A DNA stretch of 64,000 nt, from positions 62,001-126,000 of the forward strand of contig NZ_SUMC01000012.1 of assembly GCF_005047355.1 (NCBI RefSeq), written 5' to 3'. The position numbers were made by a program, and so were the translations under genes. Positions 54,692 through 64,000 of the stretch are shown piece by piece; position 1 is the stretch's first letter; every line of letters begins with the position of its first letter. The stretch is from Actinacidiphila oryziradicis (lineage in GTDB: Bacteria; Actinomycetota; Actinomycetes; Streptomycetales; Streptomycetaceae). The notes below the pieces were generated by a model. That model did no database searches. It was not told where the DNA came from and saw only the letters and a list, made by a program, of their open reading frames with translations.

Positions 54692-55404
54692 TCAGTCCTC
54701 GCCGAGGTAGGCCTTCCGCACGGATTCGTCGTGGAGGAGCTCCTGGCCGGGGCCGGAGAGGACGATCTTGCCGATCTCCATGACGTGGCCCTGGTCGGCG
54801 AGGGAGAGCGCCGCCTGGGCGTTCTGCTCGACGAGCAGGATGGTGGTGCCCGAGGCCTTGAGTTCGACGATCGTCTGCATGATCTTCTGCATCATGATGG
54901 GGGAGAGCCCCATGGACGGTTCGTCGAGCATCAGGAGCTTCGGCTGGGACATCAGGGCGCGCCCCATGGCGAGCATCTGCTGCTCGCCGCCGGAGAGGGT
55001 GCCTGCGGCCTGCTTCTTCCGCTCTCCGAGGATCGGGAAGAGGTCGTAGGCGCGCTGGATGTCCTTGGCGATGCCTTCGGCGTCCTTGCGGAGGTAGGCG
55101 CCGAGTTTGAGGTTTTCCTCGATGGTGAGGCGGGGGAAGATGTGCCGCCCCTCGGGGGAGTGGGCGAGACCAAGCGCCACGATCTTGTGCGCGGGGACCT
55201 TCTCGAGGGGCTTGCCGTCGAAGAGGATGCGGCCGCCGATGGGGCGCAGGAGGCCGCTGAGGGTGCGCAGGGTCGTGGTCTTGCCGGCGCCGTTGGTGCC
55301 GATGAGGGTGACGACCTGGCCGGCTTCGACGGAGAAGGAGATGCCTTTGACGGCCTCGATCTTGCCGTAGGCGACGCGGAGGTCCTCTACTTCGAGAAGG
55401 GCGG

Positions 55405-55408
<4 letters not shown>
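54692..55408 (-). CDS. livF: Branched-chain amino-acid ABC transporter ATP-binding protein LivF
   Basis: A 238-residue ABC ATPase. Walker A TLIGTNGAGKTTTLRTLSG, Q-loop SPEGRHIFPRLT, signature TLSGGEQQMLAMGRALMSQ, Walker B LLMLDEPSMGLSP and H-region TILLVEQNAQAAL. It pairs with LivG on the cytoplasmic face of LivHM. GTG 55408 overlaps the livG stop (GTGA) with GGAGG upstream. It is the last gene of the operon, followed by the bidirectional terminator. Confidence 0.95.
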
Positions 55409-56288
<880 letters not shown>

Positions 56289-56292
<4 letters not shown>

Positions 56293-58070
56293 ACCCCAGC
56301 CGTGGCGGGCGCGGCGGGTTCGGCCGGCGTTGCGGGTTCTTCGGCTTCGTGGAATTCGAGTTGGCGTCGTTTGTTGGCGATGACGCCTTCGGGGCGGAAG
56401 CGCATGAGGATGACGAGGGCGACGCCGAAGGCGAGGAGTTCGTAGTTCTGGAGGAACTGGAGCTTCTCGGGGATGAGGTAGAGGAGTGCGGCGCCGAGGA
56501 GGGGGCCGCTGACGGTGCCCATGCCGCCGAGGACGACCGCGGCGAGGAGGAAGGCGGAGTTGGGGGGCGCTGCTCCGGCGAATTGGTAGGGGTTCGGGAC
56601 GACGTTGTAGGTGACGTGGGCGCTGACGGTGCCGGCGAGGCCGGCGAGGGAGGCGCCGAGCGCGAAGGCGACGAGCTTGACGCGGAAGCCGTTGATGCCC
56701 ATGGCGGTGGCGGCGGTCTCGTCTTCGCGGATGGCGACCCAGGCGCGGCCAATCCGGGAGTCGGCGGCGCGGGTAAAGATGACGATGACGATCGCGGTGA
56801 TGACCAACATCAGGAAGAAGTAGTTGGCGAAGCGGCCGATGGTGAAGCCGCCGAAGGCATGGGAGTTCCCGAGATTGAAGCCGAAGATGGTGAGATCGGG
56901 GATGCCCGGGATGCCGGCAGGGCCGTTGGTGATTTTGGGCCCGGAGACGCCGTCGAGGTTGTTGACGGCGATGCGGAAGATCTCACCGAAGCCGAGGGTG
57001 ACGATGGCCAGGTAGTCGCCGCGCAGCCGGAGTGTGGGTGCGCCGATGAGGACGCCGAAGACGAGGGAGGCGCCCGCTCCGGTGAGGGCGGCGGCCCAGA
57101 AAGGGAAGGTGGTGCCGGAGAACACAGAGTACTCGGAGCCGGAGACAAGGGCGGCCGCGTAGGCGCCGACGCCGAGGAAGGCGACGTAGCCGAGGTCGAG
57201 GAGGCCGGTGAGGCCCACGACGATGTTGAGACCCAGAGCGACGGTGCCGAAGATGAGGATGTTGACGCCGAGGTTTGCGTTGTGGTCGTTGTTCTGAGTG
57301 AAGGGGAAGACGGCGGCGGCGGCGAACGCCAGAACGGTGGAGAAGCCGCGGTGGGTGGCGGTGAGCGCGGAGAAGCGTTCGAGGATGCCTGCGGCGTGCA
57401 GGGCCCAGGCGCCGAAGCCTACGACGATGAGGAAGCCGATGAAGGTCTCGGTGTAGGAGTCGATGCCGTAGGTGAAGACGCTGAGGCCGACGGCGATGGC
57501 GAGGGTGATGATGGCGCGCTGTTGCCAGGCCGGGACCTGAGTGCGCGGGGTGGTCCGGTCGAGCTTGGCGGTGTAGGCGGCGAGGCGTGCCTTCAGGCCC
57601 CCGCCGTCAGGGGCGGTGTCGGCTTTGGGGAGGCCGAGAGCGCCGATGACAGGGATGAGTGCGGCTACGCCGGCGATGGTGCCGCCGGTGGTCAGGTTGG
57701 CGAGTCCGCCGAGTTCGACTGCGATGGCGCCGAGGGAGTACCAGGTGACGGCGAGGCCGCCGAGGGAACTGATGAGGAGGGGGGCGGTGGTTTGGGAGGC
57801 GAGCCAGCGCAGGCCCTTGACGCTGTATCCGCTGAGGGAGAACAGAAGGGTGAGGAGGCCGGCTACGAAGGTGAGCCATTGGACTCCGGCGGGGGCGCCG
57901 TAGTAGGTGAGGTCCCCGGGGAAGTCACTGGTCCAGGTCCACGCGAGGTAGGCGGAGGCTGCGGTGGCCAGGCCGCCGACCGCGGTGAGGGCTCGGGCGA
58001 CGTTGACGGGGAGGGGGATGAGGGCTGTGTTCACCGGGGTGGACTCGGTGGTCACGGTGGTGTTGGTCAT
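56289..58070 (-). CDS. livM: Branched-chain amino-acid ABC transporter permease LivM (long form)
   Basis: A 593-residue permease, much longer than the roughly 330-420 of standard LivM. Residues 1-260 add about six extra hydrophobic helices (VNVARALTAVGGLATAASAY, YYGAPAGVQWLTFVAGLLTL, IITLAIAVGLSVFTYGID). Residues 265-570 are the classical LivM domain with IVVGLTGLLDLGYVAFLGVG, RLRGDYLAIVTLGFGEIFRI and the EAA-like loop IREDETAATAMGINGFRVKL. The C-terminus is a charged cytoplasmic tail. Starts at ATG 58070, 4 bp after the livH stop. Confidence 0.93.
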
Positions 58071-58074
58071 GTGC

Positions 58075-59004
58075 TCACGCCCTGTCCGCTACACGCTCGC
58101 CGAGCAGGCCCTGTGGTCTCAGCAGCAGTACGAGGATGAGGAGGACGAAGGCCCACACGGAGGCCCAGCCGCTGCCGCCGAGCTGTTCCATGCCGGGGAT
58201 GTTGGCGATATAGGCGGTGGCGAGGGCCTCGGCGAGACCGAGCACGAGACCGCCGAGCATGGCGCCGTAGATGTTGCCGATGCCGCCGAGCACGGCGGCG
58301 GTGAAGGCTTTGAGGCCCGCCTGGAAGCCCATGTCGTACTTGACCTGGCCGTAGCGCAGGCCGTAGGAGACGGCTGCGACGGCGGCGAAGAGGCCGCCGA
58401 TGGCGAAGGCGACAACGATGACGCGGTTGGTGTCGATGCCCATGAGCTGGGCAGTGTCAGGGTCCTGGGCTGTGGCCTGCATGGCGCGACCGGTGCGGGT
58501 CGAGCGGACGAAGCCCGCGAGGGCGGCCATGCAGAGGGGGGCGCCGATAAGGACGAAGAGGTCGCCGCTTTGGATCTGGACGGATCCGATGTGCCAGGGG
58601 CCGGCGGGGAGTTGGGGGAAGACCCGGGCCGAGGTGGCCTTCGGGTAGAGGTTGCGGATGGCTTCCTGGAGAGCGAGGGAGAGACCGATGGCGGTGATGA
58701 GGGGAGCCAGGCGTGGGGCGTTCCTCAGCGGCCGGTAGGCGAAGCGTTCGGCGCCGGTGGCGATGAGTACCGAGACGACTGCCCCTCCGATGAGCATGAG
58801 CGGGAGGGCAACCCACATGGAGGTGCCGGTTGGGAGGACGAGGTAGACCGTGAGGGCACCAAAGCCGCCGGTCATGAAGATCTCGCCGTGGGCGAAGTTG
58901 ATGAGCTGGACGATGCCGTACACCATCGTGTAACCGATGGCGATGAGCCCGTACATCGAGCCGAGAAACAGCCCGTTGGCCAGCTGCTGCGGCAGGGTGT
59001 TCAC
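58075..59004 (-). CDS. livH: Branched-chain amino-acid ABC transporter permease LivH
   Basis: A 309-residue permease with about eight helices. The typical N-terminus NGLFLGSMYGLIAIGYTMVY is followed by GIVQLINFAHGEIFMTGGF, and the C-terminal loop has AVLGGIGNIYGAMLGGLVLG. Forms the channel with LivM. GTG 59004 is used. It is separated from livJ by 97 bp containing an imperfect terminator, which would make the binding protein more abundant than the permease, as is common in such operons. Confidence 0.95.
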   Translation of the reverse strand: MNTLPQQLANGLFLGSMYGLIAIGYTMVYGIVQLINFAHGEIFMTGGFGALTVYLVLPTGTSMWVALPLMLIGGAVVSVLIATGAERFAYRPLRNAPRLAPLITAIGLSLALQEAIRNLYPKATSARVFPQLPAGPWHIGSVQIQSGDLFVLIGAPLCMAALAGFVRSTRTGRAMQATAQDPDTAQLMGIDTNRVIVVAFAIGGLFAAVAAVSYGLRYGQVKYDMGFQAGLKAFTAAVLGGIGNIYGAMLGGLVLGLAEALATAYIANIPGMEQLGGSGWASVWAFVLLILVLLLRPQGLLGERVADRA

Positions 59005-59050
59005 CGCTTGGCCTCCATGTCGTTGGGGGGATGGTCAGGGGGTATGGCGC

Positions 59051-59084
59051 GGGCCGCGCGGTGGGCGTACCTACCACGCGGCCC
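59051..59084 (-). terminator. Attenuating hairpin between livJ and livH
   Basis: GGGCCGCGCGGT (59051-59062) pairs with ACCACGCGGCCC (59073-59084) with one wobble. It probably stops part of the transcripts after livJ. Confidence 0.6.
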
Positions 59085-59101
59085 GGGGTCTTGCCGGCCG
59101 G

Positions 59102-60325
59102 TCAGCTGCCGCTGTAGGTGCCGCTCTTGACGGCGACCCACTTGCCGCTCTTGACCTCGTAGGCGGTGAGCTGCTTGTTGGTGGTGTCGCCGTACTGGTC
59201 GAAGGAGACCTTGCCGGTGATGCCGTCGAAGTTGGAGGCCTGGACGGCATCGACGATCTTGGAGCGGGCGTCGGAGGGGATCTTGCCGTTGGTGACGGTC
59301 TTGCCTACGGCCTTGATGATGGCGGTGGTGGCGTCGTAGGAGTAGCCGCCGTAGGTCTGGTAGTCGCCCTTGTAGCCGGCGGCCTTGTAGTCCTTGATGA
59401 ACTGCTGGGCTGCGGGGAGGGTGTCGACGGGGGCGCCGACGGAGGTGGCGAGGTCGCCTGCGCTGGCTGATCCGGCGTTGGTGATGTAGGTGTCGGAGTA
59501 CATGCCGTCACCGCCGAAGAGCGGGATCTGGGCGCCGGCCGCCTTGAGCTGCTTGGTGAGCAGCGAGGACTCATCGTACTGGCCGCCGTAGTAGAGCATG
59601 TCGGCGCCGGAGTTCTTGACCTTGGTGGAGAGGGTGGAGAAGTCGGTGTCACCGGTGTTGACGTGGTCGGTGCCGATGACCTTGCCGCCGAGCTTGGTGA
59701 ACTGCTCACTGAAGATGCCGGCGAGGCCGGCCCCGTAGGGCTGCTTGTCGTCGACGATGTAGGCCTTCTTCTTCTTGAGCGTGTTGTAGGCGTAGTCGGC
59801 GGCGTAGGCGCCCTGGAGGGCGTCGGTGGTGGCGGTGCGGAAGTACGTCTTGTAGGGGCGGGTCTTCTTGCCGGAGGCCCAGGCGGGGCCCTGGGTGAGG
59901 GGGACGCTGGTGTTCGAGGGGGAGATCTCGACCAGATTGGCGGTGTTGAAGACCTGCTGCATCGACTGGGCGACGCCGGAGTTCAGGGGGCCGACGACGC
60001 CGAGGACGTTGGGGTCGGCGACGAGGGTGGTGGCGTTCTGCTGGCCGGTGGCGGGCAGTGCCTTGTCGTCGAGCGCCGTGATCTTGAAGGTGACGCCGGG
60101 AACCGTCTTGTTCTTGTTGGCGTCGTCGACGGCGAGTTGGGCGCCGTACTGGATGCCGAGGCCGGTGGCGGAGTTCTGACCGGTGAGGGGGGCGTCGACC
60201 CCGATGACGACGGTGGTGCCGCTGCTGCTCTTGCTGCCGCTGTCGCCGCGGGAACCGCAGGCGGTGAGGGCAAGTGCTCCGGTGGTAAGCACGGAGGTCA
60301 GCATCAGCAAGGAACGGTGTCGCAC
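59102..60325 (-). CDS. livJ: Branched-chain amino-acid ABC transporter substrate-binding lipoprotein
   Basis: A 407-residue lipoprotein. The signal peptide ends in the lipobox LALTACGS, so Lgt (22217) should modify the Cys. The LivJ/Leu-Ile-Val-binding fold follows: VVIGVDAPLTGQNSATGLGI, GVVGPLNSGVAQSMQQVFN, FRTATTDALQGAYAADYAYN, KKAYIVDDKQPYGAGLAGIF. GTG 60325 is chosen since AAAGGA lies 6 nt before it; GTG 60340 in the same frame is the alternative. First gene of livJHMGF. The upstream gap 60341-60588 contains a small CGTCTC/GAGACG hairpin and no gene. Confidence 0.94.
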   Translation of the reverse strand: MRHRSLLMLTSVLTTGALALTACGSRGDSGSKSSSGTTVVIGVDAPLTGQNSATGLGIQYGAQLAVDDANKNKTVPGVTFKITALDDKALPATGQQNATTLVADPNVLGVVGPLNSGVAQSMQQVFNTANLVEISPSNTSVPLTQGPAWASGKKTRPYKTYFRTATTDALQGAYAADYAYNTLKKKKAYIVDDKQPYGAGLAGIFSEQFTKLGGKVIGTDHVNTGDTDFSTLSTKVKNSGADMLYYGGQYDESSLLTKQLKAAGAQIPLFGGDGMYSDTYITNAGSASAGDLATSVGAPVDTLPAAQQFIKDYKAAGYKGDYQTYGGYSYDATTAIIKAVGKTVTNGKIPSDARSKIVDAVQASNFDGITGKVSFDQYGDTTNKQLTAYEVKSGKWVAVKSGTYSGS

Positions 60326-60588
60326 GTTCAGTCCTTTCACCTGGCGCGGCCGTCTCTGGTGAGACGCCGAGTCTCCCGACTGGATCCGAACTGAGCTGCA
60401 ATCCGGTAATGCGGTGACTGGGCGTGACTCTATTGGTGGGAAGGGGGTCGGGCCGAGATGAAGGCCATGATGTGACTGTCTTGTTATGCCGGATTGAGGT
60501 TCAACGGTGGGTCACAGTGGGCAGATTGGACATTTGTGCGCTGTTACATGCCGTCCGGATGATGAGAATCCGCAGTTCCGGTAAGGGG

Positions 60589-61250
60589 TTAGGGTGATTT
60601 TGTTACTGACTTCGGGCAGATGATCCGGATCGATTCGAACAGCTCGCGGGGGTAACGCCCGTCGAAAATGAAGCTCTGGGTCTGTATTGCACGGGTGTTA
60701 CGGAGCGTTACGTCGATGAAAGAGATCCCGGCGTTCAGTGGCAGAGTGGCGCAATTGCGGGTGTATACGTGCACAGAGACGCTGCGGGGTCGTTCCGCCG
60801 TGCACGGTGACGGGGGTGGCGGGTTCGGCGGTGGTGATCAGCCCGATACGGCTGGGCGATCCTCTGGAAGGTGACCGGGGGCCCGGAGCGACGGTGACGA
60901 GGAATCAGAAGGTAAAGGTGCCGAGGTCGCGGTCGGCGGCTTCGGCGGGCCCTGCTGGGGGCACCTCCTGGGGGCACCTCCCGGCCGAAGGCTGGGGGAG
61001 GTAGCTGGGGGAGGAAGCGGGTGATCTGGGCGGGCCACAGGTCGGGCGCGGGGGCGGACGGGCCGGGGCGGGTCGCGAAGGCACAGCCGGCGAGTGCGCT
61101 GAGGGCTGCCGCGGCGGTGAGGACGACGGCGGCGCGGCGCCGGCGGTCGGACGGCGGCGGGGCGGCGCCGCTGATGACGTCGTGGACCTGGGCGGCGCCC
61201 GGGCCCGTACCCGTGCCTTCACCGGGCTCGATGGGGCCGATGCCGCTCAT
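60589..61250 (-). pseudogene. Frameshifted lipoprotein-like gene carrying a dispersed repeat
   Basis: N-terminal frame from ATG 61250: SGIGPIEPGEGTG, then RRRRAAVVLTAAAALSALAG with a lipobox-like ALAGC. It runs into repeat copy F. Downstream, protein-like pieces are scattered over three frames: EAADRDLGTFTF-stop-FLVTVA (frame b), GPPVTFQRIAQPYR (frame a), LITTAEPATPVTVHGGTT (frame b) and a convincing C-terminus NCATLPLNAGISFIDVTLRN TRAIQTQSFIFDG (frame c, stop at 60589). I infer one ancestral secreted/lipoprotein gene broken by the repeat, an in-frame stop and at least two frameshifts. Confidence 0.6.
60957..61014 (-). repeat. Dispersed palindromic repeat, copy F (inside a broken gene)
   Basis: GGGGGCACCTCCTGGGGGCA then CCTCCCGGCCGAAGGCTGGG and GGAGGTAGCTGGGGGAGG. 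Nearly identical to copy D, including the GTAGCTGGGGGAGG tail. Confidence 0.85.
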
Positions 61251-61337
61251 GGCCTGCGGCCCGCGGGCGTGGACGGCGCTCGACCACTCATGGCCGCACG
61301 TTGGACCGCGCCCGCGTAGGCCCACAATGGAGGCTTT

Positions 61338-61817
61338 TCAGCCGGTGATGCCGTTGGGGGAGACGGGGCGCAGGGTGCAGGTGAGGCGAGCGGTGCAGAC
61401 GCGCTTGTCGTGTTCGTCGGTGATGACGATGTCATACGTGGCGGAGGTGCGGCCGCGGTGGGCGGGGGTGGCGACGCCGGTGACGAGACCGGAGCGTACT
61501 CCGCGGTGGTGGGTGGCGTTGAGGTCGACGCCGAGGGCGAGCTTGGAGGGGCCGGCGTGGAGCATGGCGCCGATGGAGCCGAGGGTCTCTGCCAGGACGG
61601 CGGAGGCGCCGCCGTGCAGGAGGCCGTACGGCTGCGTATTGCCCTCGACGGGCATGGTGCCGACGACGCGTTCGGCGGAGGCTTCGGTTATTTCGACGCC
61701 CATACGGGTGCCGAGGTGGCCGGCCGAGAAGAGGGCGACGATGTCGACGCCGAGTCCGGCGTACTGCTCGATGACCTCCTGGGGGAAGAAGGGGATGGGG
61801 GTTTTCTGCTCGCCCAT
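61338..61817 (-). CDS. Hotdog-fold acyl-CoA thioesterase (PaaI-like)
   Basis: A 159-residue single hotdog domain. Features: FSAGHLGTRMGVEITEASAE, the catalytic/substrate loop YGLLHGGASAVLAETLGSIG, LGVDLNATHHRGVRSG and the final strand TARLTCTLRPV. This matches PaaI/EntH-type thioesterases that hydrolyse aromatic or small acyl-CoA. The frame runs 17 codons upstream, but ATG 61817 begins close to family N-termini. It sits between the lipoprotein pseudogene and the molybdopterin oxidoreductase on the same strand. Confidence 0.88.
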   Translation of the reverse strand: MGEQKTPIPFFPQEVIEQYAGLGVDIVALFSAGHLGTRMGVEITEASAERVVGTMPVEGNTQPYGLLHGGASAVLAETLGSIGAMLHAGPSKLALGVDLNATHHRGVRSGLVTGVATPAHRGRTSATYDIVITDEHDKRVCTARLTCTLRPVSPNGITG

Positions 61818-61964
61818 GCGGGTCGGCTCCGATCGTCGTCCGGTGCGCTGGTCGTGCCGGGCCGGCACTTGCTGTACTGGGCAACCTTAGAGGGCCCTGC
61901 CTCCCTGGCGTCCGCCGGATACCCCGCACGGGTCCATGCCGGCGGCACGATCCTCCGCCGGCCG

Positions 61965-64000
61965 TCAGGCGGGCTCTGGTGCCGGACGGCCGGTCGCGGC
62001 TTCGAGCCGGATCACGACCGACTTCGACGCGGGCGTGTTGCTGGTGTCGGCGGTGTGGTCGAGCGGGACGAGCACATTGGTCTCGGGGTAGTACGCGGCG
62101 GCGCAGCCCCGGGTGGTGGGGTAGTGGACCACACGAAATCCGTCGGCGCGGCGTTCGGTGCCGTCGGACCATTCGCTGACGAGGTCGGCGTAGGCGCCGT
62201 CGGCGAGGCCGTGGGAGGCGCCGTCATCGGGGTGGATCATGATGACGCGGCGGCCGCCCTTGATGCCGCGGTAGCGGTCGTCGAGGCCGTAGATGGTGGT
62301 GTTGTACTGGTCGTGCGAGCGGAGGGTCTGCAGCAGGAGGCGGCCCTCGGGGACGGCCGGGTACTCGACGGGTGCCGCCGTGAAGTTGGCGAGGCCGGTG
62401 GAGGTGGGGAAGCTGCGGGTGTCGCGGGGCCCGTGCGGGAGGGTGAAGCCGCCGGGGCGGGCGACCTTGGCGTTGAAGTCCTCGAAGCCGGGGACGACGC
62501 GGCCGATCCGGTCCCGTATGAGGCTGTAGTCGGCCTCGAAGTCGGCCCAGGGGACACGGCTCTGTGGGCCGAAGACGGCGCGGGCCAGCCGGGAGACGAT
62601 GGCGGGCTCGGAGAGCAGATGGGGACTCGCGGGCGCCAGGCCGCCGCGGGAGGCGTGGACCATGCCCATGGAGTCCTCGACGGTGACGAACTGTCCGCCG
62701 CTCGCCTGGAGGTCCTTCTCGGTGCGGCCAAGGGTGGGGAGTATGAGGGCGCGGGCGCCGGTGACGACGTGGCTGCGGTTGAGCTTGGTGGAGACATGGA
62801 CGGTGAGCCGGGCGCGGCGCATGGCGGCTTCGGTGACGTCGGTGTCGGGGGAGGCGGAGACGAAGTTGCCGCCCATGGCGAAGAAGACCTTGGCGTCGCC
62901 GTCGCGCAGGGCGCGGATGGCGCGGACGACGTCGTAGCCGTGTTCGCGGGGGGAGGTGATGCCGAATTCCCTGTCGAGGGCGTCGAGGAATGCGGCGGAG
63001 GGGCGTTCGAAAACGCCCATGGTGCGGTCGCCCTGGACGTTGCTGTGGCCGCGCACGGGGCAGACGCCGGCGCCGGGGCGGCCGATGTTGCCTCGCAGGA
63101 GGAGGAAGTTGACGACTTCGCGGATGGTGGGGACGGAGTGCTTGTGCTGAGTGAGGCCCATGGCCCAGCAGACGACGATGCTCTTGGCGTCCAGGACGAG
63201 GGCGAGGAGCTTGTCGATCCCGTCCTGGTCCAGGCCGGTGGCGCGCTGCACCTCGTCCCAGTCGGTGGCCCGGGCGGCGGCAGCGAACTCCTCGTAACCG
63301 TGGGTGTGTTCGTCGATGAAGGCGTGGTCGAGGACGGTGTCGGGGGAGATGTCCTCGGCTTCGATCAGGAGGCGGTTCAGGGCGCGGAAGAGGGCCTGGT
63401 CGCCGCCGAGACGGATCTGCAGGAAGTAGTCGGTGAGGGGAGTGCCGCTGCCGGCGAGGCCGCGCGGGGTCTGGGGGTTCTTGAAGCGCTCCAGGCCCGC
63501 TTCGGGGAGCGGGTTGACGCTGACGATCTTGGCGCCGTTGGCCTTGGCCTTCTCCAGGGCGGAGAGCATCCGGGGGTGGTTGGTGCCCGGGTTCTGGCCG
63601 GCGACGATGATCAGGTCGGACTGGTAGAGGTCCTCCAGCAGGACGCTGCCCTTGCCGATGCCGATGGTCTCGGACAGCGCCGACCCGGACGACTCGTGGC
63701 ACATGTTGGAGCAGTCGGGCAGGTTGTTGGTGCCGAGCTCGCGGGCGAAGAGCTGGTAGAGGAACGCGGCCTCGTTACTGGTGCGTCCGGAGGTGTAGAA
63801 GACGGCTTCGTCGGGCGAGGAGAGGGCGTGCAGTTCCTCGGCGATGATGTCGAAGGCGCGCTCCCAAGGCACGGGCTCATAGGTGTCGGAGCCCTCGGCG
63901 AGGTACATCGGCTGGGTGAGGCGGCCCTGCTGGCCGAGCCAGTAGCCGCTGCGCCGGGCCAGGTCGGAGACGGGGTGGGCGGCGAAGAAGTCGGGGGTGA
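61965..64000 (-). CDS. FdhF/YdeP-family molybdopterin oxidoreductase, 5' end outside window
   Basis: The frame is open to base 64000, giving at least 678 residues; about 80-100 N-terminal residues are missing. Signatures: VPWERAFDIIAEELHALSSP, YTSGRTSNEAAFLYQLFARE, CSNMCHESSGSALSETIGIG, VAGQNPGTNHPRMLSALEKA, VCWAMGLTQHKHSVPTIREV and the C-terminal MGD-binding YNTTIYGLDDRYRGIKGGRR. The YdeP-like subfamily lacks the classical formate-site selenocysteine and its substrate is unknown. The first in-frame ATG (63908) is internal to the conserved domain. Confidence 0.9.
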   Translation of the reverse strand, partial: TPDFFAAHPVSDLARRSGYWLGQQGRLTQPMYLAEGSDTYEPVPWERAFDIIAEELHALSSPDEAVFYTSGRTSNEAAFLYQLFARELGTNNLPDCSNMCHESSGSALSETIGIGKGSVLLEDLYQSDLIIVAGQNPGTNHPRMLSALEKAKANGAKIVSVNPLPEAGLERFKNPQTPRGLAGSGTPLTDYFLQIRLGGDQALFRALNRLLIEAEDISPDTVLDHAFIDEHTHGYEEFAAAARATDWDEVQRATGLDQDGIDKLLALVLDAKSIVVCWAMGLTQHKHSVPTIREVVNFLLLRGNIGRPGAGVCPVRGHSNVQGDRTMGVFERPSAAFLDALDREFGITSPREHGYDVVRAIRALRDGDAKVFFAMGGNFVSASPDTDVTEAAMRRARLTVHVSTKLNRSHVVTGARALILPTLGRTEKDLQASGGQFVTVEDSMGMVHASRGGLAPASPHLLSEPAIVSRLARAVFGPQSRVPWADFEADYSLIRDRIGRVVPGFEDFNAKVARPGGFTLPHGPRDTRSFPTSTGLANFTAAPVEYPAVPEGRLLLQTLRSHDQYNTTIYGLDDRYRGIKGGRRVIMIHPDDGASHGLADGAYADLVSEWSDGTERRADGFRVVHYPTTRGCAAAYYPETNVLVPLDHTADTSNTPASKSVVIRLEAATGRPAPEPA

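Noticed and set aside
56349..58139. 596-codon plus-strand frame rich in Glu and Gly
   Set aside because: Antisense of livM; composition is an artefact of complementing hydrophobic codons.

Overview
The window is chromosomal DNA from a high-GC actinomycete, almost certainly Streptomyces or a close relative. The evidence is the GC-rich codon usage with many GTG starts, the hisDCB-orf-H-priA-ridA-F cluster, the trpE/trpC-trpM-trpB-trpA arrangement with the HGxxPAAW, TIGR02234-like and DUF2752 genes between, and a repeated -10-to-start-codon spacing typical of leaderless Streptomyces transcripts. From memory, most of it is collinear with the S. coelicolor SCO2005-SCO2057 interval; I could not check this.

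Layout. 1-4198 (minus): YbaK deacylase (cut by the window edge), a Lon-N-like protein, a TPR-like protein and a membrane protein. 4326-10135 (plus): histidine operon hisD, hisC, hisB, a 50-aa membrane protein, hisH, priA (hisA/trpF), ridA, hisF. 10217-12155: HTH repressor with a perfect palindromic operator and an MFS exporter. 12152-13517 (minus): TIGR03085-type protein and a membrane-anchored protein. 13642-23317 (plus): hisI, trpE, three small membrane genes, trpC, trpM, trpB, trpA, a DsbA-like protein and lgt. 23553-30768: a VIT-type transporter, then gltB-gltD behind a 399-bp leader that can fold strongly. 30979-38024: LacI regulator, MFS, a small protein, an HExxH protein, a Nudix-like/methyltransferase fusion, an MBL hydrolase, an APH-like kinase and a vapBC pair. 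38078-40856: a decayed VOC gene and pepN.

41396-48787 looks like an inserted block: a DesA-like decarboxylase with an N-hydroxylase, a type-B sdhCAB operon and a divergent LysR regulator. Identical 16-bp sequences sit directly after the stop codons of the genes at both edges, and the right one is the end of a 194-bp MITE-like element. 49003-54654: secreted 5'-nucleotidase, SIMPL protein, pyruvate kinase, a P-loop-less TmrB-like remnant, a tRNA with a Leu(CAA) anticodon but class I shape, and an ANTAR response regulator. 54692-60325 (minus): complete livJHMGF branched-chain amino-acid ABC transporter. 60589-64000 (minus): a lipoprotein pseudogene carrying a dispersed repeat, a hotdog thioesterase and an FdhF/YdeP molybdopterin oxidoreductase cut by the window end.

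How the genes work together: the window is an amino-acid metabolism hub. His and Trp synthesis share PriA, because no trpF is present here. GltBD supplies glutamate, Liv imports branched-chain amino acids, and lgt anchors lipoproteins such as LivJ. hisG, hisE, hisN, trpD, trpF and trpG are not in the window. The least conventional items are the class I tRNA-Leu(CAA), the structured gltB leader, the dispersed palindromic repeat family with its MITE-like copy, and an orphan MerR-type promoter.
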